A stretch of DNA of 64,000 bases. Origin: Arundinibacter roseus (GTDB lineage Bacteria > Bacteroidota > Bacteroidia > Cytophagales > Spirosomataceae). Below are positions 56,701-64,000 of this stretch, piece after piece. Within the stretch, counting starts at the first letter, position 1; each line of letters begins with the position of its first letter. Where the stretch lies: contig NZ_SMJU01000005.1 in the NCBI RefSeq assembly GCF_004348825.1, positions 157,648 through 221,647 on the forward strand. Reading direction: 5' to 3'. A program made the position numbers and the translations under genes. A model generated the notes under the pieces. The model was given only the letters and a program-made list of their open reading frames with translations, searched no databases and was not told where the DNA came from.

Positions 56701-57199
56701 CAATACGGTATCTTACAAAGGGTTTGACCTGAGTATACTGGTACAGGGGGTGCAGGGCCACGAGATCATGAACCTGGGCCGGAGATTTTATGCCAACTAC
56801 GCCGGAACTGCCAATTCTCTCCGAGAAGTGGTCAACAGCTGGAAATCGCCGCAAGACCCCGGCGACGGAAAAACGCCCCGCGTCAACCGGGATTTGTCGC
56901 GGTATAGCAGCAGCAACGCCAGCGCCAACATTTCGTCGGGTCAGGTAGAAGATGGTTCGTTTGTGAGGATTCGGAACGTGTCTCTGGGATACAGCGTGCC
57001 TTCGGCCTGGGCTTCTCAGCTGAGGCTTAGCAACATACGGCTGTATGTAAATTTACAAAACCCCATTACCTGGACTCGCTACTCGGGCTATAATCCAGAG
57101 GTGAGCGTGGTGGGCGGCAGTGCCCTCGCCCCTGGCGTTGACTACGGCGGCTATCCTATCGCACGGGTGGTTACGGCCGGACTAAACCTCAATTTTTAA
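53711..57199 (+). CDS. SusC/RagA family TonB-dependent outer-membrane receptor with STN domain
   Basis: 1162 residues from ATG 53711 (earlier in-frame ATGs give an unlikely leader). Signal region, then STN secretin/TonB short N-terminal domain (about 45-125, with VTLKEALSQIEKNLSVRFAYS), a carboxypeptidase-regulatory-like domain (QDPLPGVSVVIKGTNRGTV), a plug domain (VVVGYG to VTTKSGKSG), and a large 22-strand barrel ending in an aromatic strand (TAGLNLNF). Imports glycans or peptides with TonB energy; the STN domain signals to FecR. Partnered with the SusD gene 19 bases downstream. Confidence 0.94.
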   Translation: MKKHLHSKPGILYMIMRVTVYQFTLICFFSALSFAHSVPAQDILKKGVNIQVNKVTLKEALSQIEKNLSVRFAYSSDLIRLSQPVSLSARNESLASVLDRLLTPHNIGYKVINNQILLSKTQKPDVVSPKIEEDEASLRLNQDVDQSIRGRVIGAENQDPLPGVSVVIKGTNRGTVTSADGTFQLTVPDAQAVLVFSFVGYLSQEIEAGNRSELTVTMVADIKALNEVVVVGYGTQRRADVTGALSSVSAKDIKDIPSPSLDASMTGRMPGVYVAQTTGTPGGGLNVRVRGTGSIGAGNEPLYVIDGFPVTANYNQVSNPLNSINPNDIESIEVLKDASATAIYGSRGSNGVVIVTTKSGKSGKMSVEIDSYAGIQNVTKTLDMMNAQEFAQYIKDSRNNAWVDTGGNIDAPNAQRGAIYRILPELQNPETLGEGTNWQDEIYRTAGMRNLQLRVSGGNDRIRFMTSAGYFRQEGVVINSDFERYSFRVNLDAQATKKLKVGVNLTPAYTVSNPTDAEGHWSSGGIILSALTLAPHLPVYDADGNYTTGLSLGNGFSSIENPVKLAKERTNRTDEIRLLATAFAEYELLPALKYKLLLGTDVQSSNQRTFRPSIVGIDGVPPPVVPIGTNATQQSYNWLVEHTLTYTKSFGKHSVNALAGFTSQKVRSDNSNITSSNFPNDLVETLNAGIVTSASTTANEWSILSYLSRINYNYDSRYLLTATLRRDGSSRFGTNNKWGIFPSVSVGWRLSEENFMKDVKAISDLKLRASYGFTGNNFIGNYDHVGLLTKQNYVFGAGSGTVVNGLGPSRISNPDLSWEKNEQVDIGLELGIFQNRIMVIADYYRKITSDLLLNVPTPSLTGYTSARQNIGKVQNNGVELAISTRNLVSEFKWNTDFNISFNRNKVVALGPSGEPIFASYQLSNSHITQLGKPMGSFYGYQVEGIFQTQDEVNSNPSFTDSKPGHYRFADINGDGKLSVDDRTILGNSQPDFIFGLTNTVSYKGFDLSILVQGVQGHEIMNLGRRFYANYAGTANSLREVVNSWKSPQDPGDGKTPRVNRDLSRYSSSNASANISSGQVEDGSFVRIRNVSLGYSVPSAWASQLRLSNIRLYVNLQNPITWTRYSGYNPEVSVVGGSALAPGVDYGGYPIARVVTAGLNLNF

Positions 57200-57218
57200 C
57201 CTTAAACCTACAACAGAC

Positions 57219-58658
57219 ATGAGAAAATATAGCTTTTTCTTCCTCGCAGGCCTGCTGGGTTTGGGCTCCTGCCAAAAAGGTTTTCTGGACCTTGCACCTA
57301 TTTCCGAAACCAACAGCATCAACTTTTACCGCAATGCCGACGACATGCTCAATGCCGTCAATGCGGCCTACGCAGCGCTGCAATTTAACGGGCAGTACAA
57401 TCAGGCGATGTACGCTTTTGGCGAAGTTCGATCTGACAATACCGAAATTCTGGATGCACAAAGCGGGATTGACATCACGCAGGTTGACGCCTTCACGACC
57501 ATCAGCAACAATGGCCTCGTGAACTCCGCCTGGAACGATCACTACCGGGGAATTCTGGCGTGCAATACGGTAATTGACCGGATTGAGGGCGTAGAAATGA
57601 ATGCTGATTTGAAAAGAAGAATTGCCGGTGAAGCGCAGTTTCTGCGGGCTCTGATGTACTTCAACCTCGTCCGGATTTTTGGCGATGTGCCGCTGGTAAT
57701 CAAAGAAACCACCAACGTGGAAGATGGCTACGCTTACACCCGCGACCCGGCCGAAGCTGTTTATACCCAAATTATCAAAGATTTGTCGGAAGCCGAAGCC
57801 AAACTACCTGTTTCTTATACCGGAAATAACATCGGTCGGGCTACGTCAGGAGCAGCCAAAGGGCTGTTGGCCAAAGTGTTTTTGACGCAGCGCAAATGGG
57901 CCGAAGCCGCCGCCAAAGCCAAAGAAGTGATGGATTTGAATCAGTATCAACTCCTGCCAAACTATGCCAGTTTGTTTAATCTTACGAATGAAAATTCCAA
58001 AGAATCGCTCTTTGAGGTGCAGTATAAAAAAGGAGGACTCGGGCTGGGAAGTCCGTTCAACAACCGCTTTGCACCCCGGCTTTCGGGAGTGATCGTGACC
58101 ACGATTGGCGCCGGAACGGGCCATAATCATCCAACAGCCGACATCGCTACTGCTTACGAAGACGGCGACAACCGTAAGGCGGCCTCGTTTGCGCCGGGTT
58201 TTCGGGCTGCCAACAATCAGTTTGTGGATGTTCGCTACGTAACAAAATACATTGACCCGGCACCTTTTGCGGCGAGCGATGCCGACAACAACTGGCCCGT
58301 GCTGCGCTATGCCGATGTGCTGCTCATGCGTGCCGAAGCGCTGAATGAAGTGGGCTACGTGGCCGATGGCGAAGCATTTACTTTACTAAATCAAATCCGA
58401 ACGCGAGCAGGACTTGCCCCCAAAACAAGCGCCGAACTCTCTACCCAAGGGGCGTTCAGGCGGGCCGTGGAGGAAGAAAGACGCATCGAACTGGCCTTCG
58501 AAAATCACCGTTGGTTTGATTTGGTACGCACCGGACGAGCCCTCGAAGTGATGAACAGCAAAGGTTTTTCGATCGACGCCACACAACTTCTGCTACCGAT
58601 TCCTCAAAATCAGATTGACATAAACCCGGATAAAATCAAGCAGAATCCGGGCTATTAG
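57219..58658 (+). CDS. SusD/RagB family outer-membrane lipoprotein
   Basis: 479 residues with lipoprotein signal (LAGLLGLGSC, Cys18 as lipidation site). N-terminal part with TPR-like helices, then the SusD core (FLRALMYFNLVRIFGDVPLV, typical RAL-YF-L-R-FGDVP block) and a C-terminal region with RRIELAFENHRWFDLVR. Binds glycan at the cell surface and hands it to SusC. 19 bases after susC, forming an operon. Confidence 0.94.
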   Translation: MRKYSFFFLAGLLGLGSCQKGFLDLAPISETNSINFYRNADDMLNAVNAAYAALQFNGQYNQAMYAFGEVRSDNTEILDAQSGIDITQVDAFTTISNNGLVNSAWNDHYRGILACNTVIDRIEGVEMNADLKRRIAGEAQFLRALMYFNLVRIFGDVPLVIKETTNVEDGYAYTRDPAEAVYTQIIKDLSEAEAKLPVSYTGNNIGRATSGAAKGLLAKVFLTQRKWAEAAAKAKEVMDLNQYQLLPNYASLFNLTNENSKESLFEVQYKKGGLGLGSPFNNRFAPRLSGVIVTTIGAGTGHNHPTADIATAYEDGDNRKAASFAPGFRAANNQFVDVRYVTKYIDPAPFAASDADNNWPVLRYADVLLMRAEALNEVGYVADGEAFTLLNQIRTRAGLAPKTSAELSTQGAFRRAVEEERRIELAFENHRWFDLVRTGRALEVMNSKGFSIDATQLLLPIPQNQIDINPDKIKQNPGY

Positions 58659-58706
58659 TTCACCAAACAGGGTTCGTATAGAACCTTGTTTTTTATCCAT
58701 ATATTA

Positions 58707-60173
58707 ATGAAAAAAATAACCACGTATACATTCTATTTCTGGTTGCTGTTTGGGGCAATTTCAGTGCTTCATGCGCAGGAAAAGAAACCCGTGCATCCGG
58801 ATGCGCGTTACGCCGAAGCAGAACTGATTCAGACCAAAGCCAACGGTTTTAAAGGAATTTGGTACATGAATCAGCCATCCAACGATGAGTACGTCTATAA
58901 GTACAGCGGCGGCCTTGCTACCTACCCGGCCAACCACCGCCCTTTTGCAATTTATGCCCCGGCCGTCAACAAAACGTTTTTCTGTTTTGGCGGCACCGAC
59001 GATGCAAATTCTACGCTGCTGCACAACGTATCGTATTTTGATCATGCCACCAAAAAGGCAGCGAATCCGGTGATTTTATTGGATAAAAAAACAACCGATG
59101 CGCACGACAACCCGGTTATTTCGCTGGATGAGCAGGGGAAAATCTGGATTTTTTCGACTTCGCACGGCACGAGTCGCCCTTCCTACATTCACCGCAGCAA
59201 GCGGCCCTACGATATCTCCGAATTTGAGACAATAAAGGCCACAGAGCGGGTCAATGGCGAAGAAAAAGCGTTTGACAACTTTTCGTATTTTCAGATTTAT
59301 CCCATCAAGGGCAAAGGGTTTATCGCTCTTTTTACGCGCTACAATCCCAAAGGTCAGCGGGTTATTGGTTTCAACACGAGCCGCGACGGCGAGCATTGGA
59401 ACGAATGGAAAGTGCTGGCGCATATTGAAGAAGGACACTATCAGATCAGTGCCGAAATGAACGGAAAAGTGGGTGTTGCTTTTGACTTTCACCCCAAAGG
59501 GAAAGGGCTCAACTACCGCACCAATCTACACTACCTCGAAACGTCGGATTTTGGTGAAACCTGGCAAACAGCCGCCGGACAAGCCGTGCAGCTTCCCCTT
59601 ACGACGGTGGATAATCCGGCGCGTGTGAAGGATTTTGTCAGTGAAAAACTCAACTGTTATCTGCTGGATATTACGTTTGATTCGGCCCAAAAACCTGCCA
59701 TTCTGGTTATTTCGAGCAAGGGTTTTGAAGCCGGACCGGGCAATAATCCACGCGAATGGCGGCTGTTTCGCTTTGCCGGAAAAGAGTGGGCCAATCAGGT
59801 AGTCACAACCTCTGACAGCAACTACGACATGGGCTCGATCTATGCCGAGGCCAATAATACGTTCCGCATCATTGGCCCGACAGCCGACGGCCCGCAGGCC
59901 TACAACCCCGGTGGCGAAGTGGCGATGTGGGTAAGCAAAGACGGCGGTGTGCGCTGGAAAAAGCAAAAACAAATGACCAAAGGCAGCCCCATGAATCACT
60001 CGTACGTGCGACAGCCCCGGCAGGCTCACCCCGATTTTTACGGGATTTGGGCCGACGGCCACGGGCGCAAACCGTCGGAGTCGTTTCTGTATTTTACGAC
60101 CAAAAACGGCACGGTATATCAGCTTCCCCGCCAAAGTACCGACGCGATGATTACGCCGGTGAAGCATAAGTAG
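58707..60173 (+). CDS. BNR-4 repeat protein, probable polysaccharide lyase or glycan hydrolase
   Basis: 488 residues from ATG 58707 with signal peptide ending HAQ. The body has repeated blade-like sequences (GGLATYPANHRPFAIYAP, CFGGTDDANSTLLHNVSYFD, DEQGKIWIFSTSHG) typical of the BNR_4 seven-bladed propeller family, which includes PL24-type ulvan lyases and uncharacterised enzymes. Conserved His and Tyr of the propeller centre are visible (THRP-like NHRPF, NHSYVRQ). It follows the SusC/SusD pair and is probably the enzyme of this locus. Substrate not determined. Confidence 0.8.
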   Translation: MKKITTYTFYFWLLFGAISVLHAQEKKPVHPDARYAEAELIQTKANGFKGIWYMNQPSNDEYVYKYSGGLATYPANHRPFAIYAPAVNKTFFCFGGTDDANSTLLHNVSYFDHATKKAANPVILLDKKTTDAHDNPVISLDEQGKIWIFSTSHGTSRPSYIHRSKRPYDISEFETIKATERVNGEEKAFDNFSYFQIYPIKGKGFIALFTRYNPKGQRVIGFNTSRDGEHWNEWKVLAHIEEGHYQISAEMNGKVGVAFDFHPKGKGLNYRTNLHYLETSDFGETWQTAAGQAVQLPLTTVDNPARVKDFVSEKLNCYLLDITFDSAQKPAILVISSKGFEAGPGNNPREWRLFRFAGKEWANQVVTTSDSNYDMGSIYAEANNTFRIIGPTADGPQAYNPGGEVAMWVSKDGGVRWKKQKQMTKGSPMNHSYVRQPRQAHPDFYGIWADGHGRKPSESFLYFTTKNGTVYQLPRQSTDAMITPVKHK

Positions 60174-60261
60174 CTGTTGGCATTTAGGTTAATAGCGGAA
60201 CTCCGCCCGCCCCCTAGCTTTTTTATCTAATTGATTATCAAATGTTTACACATTTAAAAAT

Positions 60262-60440
60262 CCTCCGTAGGAGCTGACTGTTTGTAGCTAATATATTGAT
60301 GTGTTCATGCTAGCTCCGTTAAGAGCGGCCCATTTTTTACTCTTAGCGACGGACCGCCGTTGCGACGGACCGCACCTAACGGAGCTCAAATACCTGTCAA
60401 TTAGAACAATATCTACAAACGGTGTGCCTCTACGAGGCTT
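60262..60440. repeat. Repeat-like element with imperfect terminal inverted repeats
   Basis: CCTCCGTAGGAG and CTGTTTGTAG near 60262-60287 are mirrored by CTACAAACGG and CTCTACGAGG at 60412-60437. Inside lie a perfect 10-bp inverted repeat (AGCTCCGTTA at 60312, TAACGGAGCT at 60377) and a directly repeated GCGACGGACCG (60346 and 60362). Size and form resemble a MITE or REP-type dispersed repeat. Confidence 0.5.
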
Positions 60441-60504
60441 TGATTATTAAATTAAAAACAGTTCTGCTTGATTACTTAGGCAGAGTTGGCTGGTTGATTT
60501 TTAC

Positions 60505-60555
60505 AAACTCCCGTTTCGTTGCGCTACCCGCCGAAACGGGAGTTTTGTTTTTTAT
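60505..60555 (+). terminator. Terminator before the fasciclin gene
   Basis: AAACTCCCGTTTCG (60505-60518) pairs with CGAAACGGGAGTTT (60532-60545), followed by TGTTTTTTATT. It can end transcription from the left. Confidence 0.75.
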
Positions 60556-60701
60556 TCAAATTAAAATACTCATTAATAAATACTTACAAATACTTTTTAA
60601 AAATACATTATTTATAAAAATCCGAGATTACAAACAGGGCGTAGGTTGTAGCAAGTTCATCTTAACTAAAAACCAAAACTTACATTCAATCAAATTTCAC
60701 T

Positions 60702-61250
60702 ATGAAAAAGCTAGTATTTGTATTCGCCGCTGCCCTGTTTGCTCAGGTATCTTTTGCTCAGGGAAACATGAAAACCGTTGAAGTGGGTGGTGCCGCTATG
60801 TATCCCAACAAAAATATTGTTGAAAATGCCGTTAACTCCAAAGATCACACCACGCTCGTGGCCGCTGTAAAAGCCGCCGGACTGGTCGAAACTTTGCAGG
60901 GAAAAGGACCCTTTACAGTGTTTGCTCCCACCAATAAAGCTTTTGAAAAACTACCTGCCGGAACGGTGGAATCGCTGGTAAAGCCTGAAAACAAAGCCAC
61001 ACTCACAACGGTGCTGACCTATCACGTGGTGGCCGGCTCAATGGATTCGCAGGCAATTGCCGAAGCAATCAAGAAAGGGAACGGAACCGCTACTTTCACA
61101 ACCGTGCAAGGCGGTACGCTAACGGCCATGATGAAGGGTAAAAAACTGATGCTGAAAGACGAAAAAGGCGGCACTTCCACCGTGACGATCAAGGATGTAT
61201 CCCAAAGCAATGGAGTGATTCACGTGATTGATACGGTTGTGATGCCGTAA
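60702..61250 (+). CDS. Fasciclin domain secreted protein
   Basis: 182 residues with signal peptide MKKLVFVFAAALFAQVSFAQ and one fasciclin (FAS1) domain, with the hallmarks GPFTVFAPTNKAFEKLP, LTYHVVAG and NGVIHVIDTVVMP. Such proteins are adhesive and exported. Monocistronic with hairpins on both sides. Confidence 0.93.
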   Translation: MKKLVFVFAAALFAQVSFAQGNMKTVEVGGAAMYPNKNIVENAVNSKDHTTLVAAVKAAGLVETLQGKGPFTVFAPTNKAFEKLPAGTVESLVKPENKATLTTVLTYHVVAGSMDSQAIAEAIKKGNGTATFTTVQGGTLTAMMKGKKLMLKDEKGGTSTVTIKDVSQSNGVIHVIDTVVMP

Positions 61251-61315
61251 TAATTCTTCCCTCCTCTTTCTTTTTTAGGTATTTTTTTTCGCACCTACAC
61301 ACACGAATTGATTTT

Positions 61316-61352
61316 CCCTGGAAGGCTTCAAACCCTTTCAGGGATATTTTTT
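61316..61352 (+). terminator. Terminator after the fasciclin gene
   Basis: CCCTGGAAGG (61316-61325) pairs with CCTTTCAGGG (61334-61343) with one wobble, followed by ATATTTTTT. Confidence 0.7.
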
Positions 61353-61474
61353 GAGCTTTATTTAAAGAATATTTTTTCTAAAAACATTAATAAACCTGCT
61401 CAAACTCCTTTGTCAGAAGAAAATCTCACCTGCGTCTGAGCGGCAACTCGTTTTGGTGCACAAAACCCTACCTT

Positions 61475-63133
61475 ATGACCCTTGGTTTACAAACCCTAGA
61501 TTACGGCATTTTTCTGGTATACTTCCTCATTGTTTCTGGTTACGGCTATTGGGTCTATACGCATAAAGGCAAGCAGGGCGGCGATAGCGCCAAAGATTTT
61601 TTTCTGGCCGAAGGGTCACTGACATGGTGGGCGATCGGGGCTTCCATCATTGCTTCCAACATTTCGGCAGAGCAGTTTATTGGCATGAGCGGACAGGCAT
61701 TTCAGCTGGGCATTGCGATTTCCGTGTATGAACTTCTCGGGGCGATTGCGCTGCTGATTGTGGCCGTTTACTTTCTGCCCATGTACCTCAAAAACGATAT
61801 TTATACCATGCCGCAGTTTCTGGCGCGGCGCTACGATACGCGGTTGGCTACCATCATGGCGGTTTTCTGGCTGTTTCTGTACATCTTCGTCAACCTCACT
61901 TCCATTATTTATCTAGGCGCACTGAGTCTCGAAAAAATGACTGGTTTTGGCTTCATGCCCTGCGCCGTTTTTTTGACGTCCTTCGCCATCGTCATCACGC
62001 TGGGTGGGATGAAAGTCATTGGCTACACAGATGTAATTCAGGTTGTATGCCTCATTTTTGGCGGATTAGCCACTACTTACCTCGCTCTCGACTTACTCTC
62101 GGAGCGCGTCGGCACCGGGCAGGGCATCATGGAAGGCCTTGGGCTCATCAAACAGAAAGCCGATAGCCACCTGCACATGATATTTGAACCCGGAGAATAT
62201 AGCGTACACGACGGAAGGGGCGGATTTATTGATGCGTACAATCAGCTGCCGGGCGTGATGATGTTTATTATTGGCGGGCAATTTGTGAACAACCTCAACT
62301 ACTTTGGCTGCAATCAGTACATTACCCAACGGGCGCTCGGCGCCGACCTCAATACTGCCCGCAACGGGTTGTTGTTTGCGTCGCTTCTCAAAATGTTCAT
62401 GCCGCTCATTGTGGTTTTACCGGGTTTGGCGGCTTACGTTTTATTTCAGGAAAATGCCGATCCGGCCATCAGTGGTGGTATCACTGACAGCGGCATTGTG
62501 AAGCCCGACAATGCGTATCCGGTTTTGCTCAACCTGTTGCCTACGGGTCTGAAAGGTCTTGCTTTTGCGGCCCTCACGGCTGCCATTGTGGCGAGTCTTG
62601 CCGGAAAAGCGAACAGCATTTCGACGATTTATATGCTGGATATTCACCAGAAATTTTTCAATAAAAATTTAACCGAAAATCAAACCGTCCGTACGGGCCG
62701 CATCGCCATCATCGTCGCTTTCCTGATTGCGCTGATGGTGAGCCCGCTGCTGCGTAATTTCGGACAGGCCTTCGAATATATTCAGGTGTATACGGGCTAC
62801 ATTTCGCCGGGCATTTTGAGCATTTTCCTTTTGGGTTTTTTCTGGAAAAAAGCTACCGCCAACGGTGCTTTGGCCGCTGCGGTTTTGAGCGTAGCGCTGT
62901 CTGCATTCATCGAATTCCAGTTTCCGGCTTTCCCTTTCCTCAACCGCATGGGCGTGGTGTTCTGGATTTGCTCCGCTGTGCACGCGGGCATTAGCCTCGC
63001 ACAGGGCAGCGGACAAAATAGCCCCAATGCTTTTGCGCTGGACCGCCGGTGGTTTGCCGTAACGCCTACGTTCAGGTTTGGTGCATTGGGCGTAGTGGCG
63101 TTGTTTGTGCTTATTTATTGGCTTTTGTGGTAG
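61475..63133 (+). CDS. Sodium/sugar symporter, SSS family (SglT-like)
   Basis: 552 residues, about 14 membrane helices. Characteristic segments include GYWVYTHKGK, FFLAEGSLTWWAIGASIIASN, ISAEQFIGMSGQAF, GGMKVIGYTDVIQ and FAALTAAIVASLAGKANSIST, as in vSGLT-type sugar transporters. Transports a sugar with Na+. It may serve the glycan locus upstream, but that is inference from distance (1.3 kb). Ends just before the 44-bp repeat region. Confidence 0.9.
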   Translation: MTLGLQTLDYGIFLVYFLIVSGYGYWVYTHKGKQGGDSAKDFFLAEGSLTWWAIGASIIASNISAEQFIGMSGQAFQLGIAISVYELLGAIALLIVAVYFLPMYLKNDIYTMPQFLARRYDTRLATIMAVFWLFLYIFVNLTSIIYLGALSLEKMTGFGFMPCAVFLTSFAIVITLGGMKVIGYTDVIQVVCLIFGGLATTYLALDLLSERVGTGQGIMEGLGLIKQKADSHLHMIFEPGEYSVHDGRGGFIDAYNQLPGVMMFIIGGQFVNNLNYFGCNQYITQRALGADLNTARNGLLFASLLKMFMPLIVVLPGLAAYVLFQENADPAISGGITDSGIVKPDNAYPVLLNLLPTGLKGLAFAALTAAIVASLAGKANSISTIYMLDIHQKFFNKNLTENQTVRTGRIAIIVAFLIALMVSPLLRNFGQAFEYIQVYTGYISPGILSIFLLGFFWKKATANGALAAAVLSVALSAFIEFQFPAFPFLNRMGVVFWICSAVHAGISLAQGSGQNSPNAFALDRRWFAVTPTFRFGALGVVALFVLIYWLLW

Positions 63134-63360
63134 CTTTGGGCTTCGAGCTTCGAGCTTCGACTCCGCTCAGCTTGACAAACCATTGTCAGTCTGAGCGGAC
63201 AGGGCTGCCTGTCGGTCGAAGACAGTCCATACAAACCACCATTGTCAGTCTGAGCGAAGTCGAAGACAATCCATACAAAGCACCACTGTCAGTCTGAGCG
63301 AAGTCGAAGACAGTCTGAGCGGAGCGGCCGGCGGACCTATCGAAGACAGTCCATACAAAC
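63134..63360 (+). repeat. Degenerate 44-bp repeats left of the GIY-YIG gene
   Basis: Contains the triplicated CTTCGAG block, an inverted core (63155-63170), a 33-bp block (63165-63197) that recurs at 63827-63859, and two regular repeat starts GTCAGTCTGAGCG at 63244 and 63288 (44 bases apart), with degenerate copies around them. The core on the other strand reads CTTCGACTTCGCTCAG. Confidence 0.8.
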
Positions 63361-63410
63361 AATGATTGTACTTAGTTACCAAACAAACAAAAACAATTCC
63401 CTTCTGACCA

Positions 63411-63743
63411 ATGTACCAGTACTTTGTATATATTCTTAAATGCTCCGACGATAGTTACTATACGGGCATCACAAATGATCTGGAAAGGAGATTTTTTGAA
63501 CATCAGACGGGGTTAAATCCGAACTCTTATACACATAGTCGAAGACCTTTAGAACTTGTATTTCATCTGGAATTTCAAGATGTAAATCAGGCTATTGCTT
63601 TTGAAAAACAAGTAAAAGGATGGAATAGAAAAAAGAAGGAGGCAATTATTAATAACCACTGGGATCAACTTAAACCTTTGGCAGAATGTAAGAATAAAAC
63701 AAGTCATAAATACTTTGGTACTGACAAGGGCATCGACCGGTAG
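63411..63743 (+). CDS. GIY-YIG nuclease family protein
   Basis: 110 residues. The catalytic domain has VYILKCSDDSYYTGI (Tyr7 and Tyr18 as the GIY and YIG-like tyrosines), Arg26/27 and the catalytic Glu65 in AIAFEKQVKGW. Length and sequence match the small UPF0213-like stand-alone family (single-domain endonuclease-like proteins), plus a 20-residue basic tail. It is bounded on both sides by 44-bp tandem repeats and a 33-bp direct repeat. That association suggests a mobile or repeat-linked element; function on the host chromosome is unknown. Confidence 0.88.
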   Translation: MYQYFVYILKCSDDSYYTGITNDLERRFFEHQTGLNPNSYTHSRRPLELVFHLEFQDVNQAIAFEKQVKGWNRKKKEAIINNHWDQLKPLAECKNKTSHKYFGTDKGIDR

Positions 63744-63826
63744 ACGGACCTCGCTCAGCCTAACAAAGGTCTGGACTCTCCCTGAGGAAAAAGGGCTTTG
63801 AGCATTGACCGCCAGGCGGCCCTTCT

Positions 63827-64000
63827 GCTCAGCTTGACAAACCATTGTCAGTCTGAGCGAAGTCGAAGACAATCCATACAAACCACCACTGTCAGTCTGA
63901 GCGAAGTCGAAGACAGTCCATACAAACCACCACTGTCAGTCTGAGCGAAGTCGAAGACAGTCCATACAAACCACCACTGTCAGTCTGAGCGAAGTCGAAT
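63827..64000 (+). repeat. 44-bp tandem repeat array right of the GIY-YIG gene, cut by window end
   Basis: Regular copies start at 63847, 63891, 63935 and 63979, each 44 bases apart, with core GTCAGTCTGAGCGAAGTCGAAGAC in three complete units and one cut by the window end. The preceding 33-bp block (63827-63859) equals 63165-63197. The array continues past base 64000. Confidence 0.9.

Larger units (their letters stand above)
60174..60701. other. Intergenic region with inverted-repeat element
   Basis: 528 bases with no convincing gene. Contains an imperfect terminal inverted-repeat structure (60262-60440) with a nested perfect palindrome, and a strong hairpin terminator (60505-60549). See the separate entries. 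Confidence 0.6.

Noticed and set aside
60422..60781. 119-codon open frame across the spacer into the fasciclin gene
   Set aside because: It runs through the terminator hairpin, has low-complexity A/T-driven sequence and overlaps the real signal peptide in another frame.
63134..64000. CRISPR array
   Set aside because: The 44-bp units are contiguous tandem copies without unique spacers between them, and no cas gene is nearby.
1..64000. tRNA, rRNA or riboswitch
   Set aside because: I found no cloverleaf or rRNA-like sequence and no riboswitch consensus I could defend by eye.

Overview
The window looks like a chromosomal segment of a Bacteroidota bacterium, most probably order Cytophagales (Spirosomaceae-like; genus not determined). 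Supporting signs are a SusC/SusD pair behind a FecI-type sigma factor and FecR, ABC permeases of about 800 residues in multiple copies, DUF6600 and DUF2911 proteins, weak Shine-Dalgarno signals, and a Bacteroidota-type proteorhodopsin. I saw no rRNA or tRNA gene, CRISPR array or transposase.

Layout: (1) 1-6.0 kb, sulfur module: end of an outer-membrane porin, two half-size YeeE/YedE-type transporters and a type II sulfide:quinone oxidoreductase. An A/T-rich block of two duplicated gene pairs sits between the transporters and the oxidoreductase, flanked by a 31-bp direct repeat. (2) 6.2-8.7 kb, small envelope proteins and a membrane-anchored winged-helix regulator with a periplasmic N-terminus. 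(3) 8.8-29.3 kb, a large export locus: MacA-like adaptor, one MacB/LolD-like ATPase and six double-FtsX permeases on the minus strand, divergent from an NtrC-type response regulator and its histidine kinase. A sigma-54-like promoter and two inverted repeats lie between the two halves. (4) 29.3-43.7 kb, mixed housekeeping and transport: lipoprotein, NhaC antiporter, MFS exporter, DUF433 protein, YwbE, M1 aminopeptidase, AraC regulator, altronate dehydratase, CPA antiporter, DUF6600, 4HB sensor-like protein, DUF2911. (5) 43.8-48.1 kb, M13 and S9A peptidases. (6) 48.7-51.6 kb, phototrophy cassette: DTE proton-pumping rhodopsin, lycopene cyclase, and Blh-type beta-carotene oxygenase. (7) 51.7-60.2 kb, glycan-uptake locus: ECF sigma, FecR, STN-containing SusC, SusD and a BNR-4 protein. 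(8) 60.2-64 kb, a dispersed-repeat-like element, fasciclin protein, sodium/sugar symporter, and a GIY-YIG gene embedded in 44-bp tandem repeats that run off the window end.

How the parts work together: the rhodopsin, lycopene cyclase and Blh together give a retinal-based light-driven proton pump, with carotenoid precursors made elsewhere. Helix E has a glycine where xanthorhodopsin binds its carotenoid antenna. The kinase/regulator pair probably switches on the adaptor-ATPase-permease locus through sigma-54. The ECF sigma/FecR/STN-SusC set is arranged like a surface-signalling polysaccharide utilisation locus. The AraC gene and altronate dehydratase share an intergenic region carrying two identical 13-bp direct repeats 21 bp apart, as expected for an AraC-family operator.
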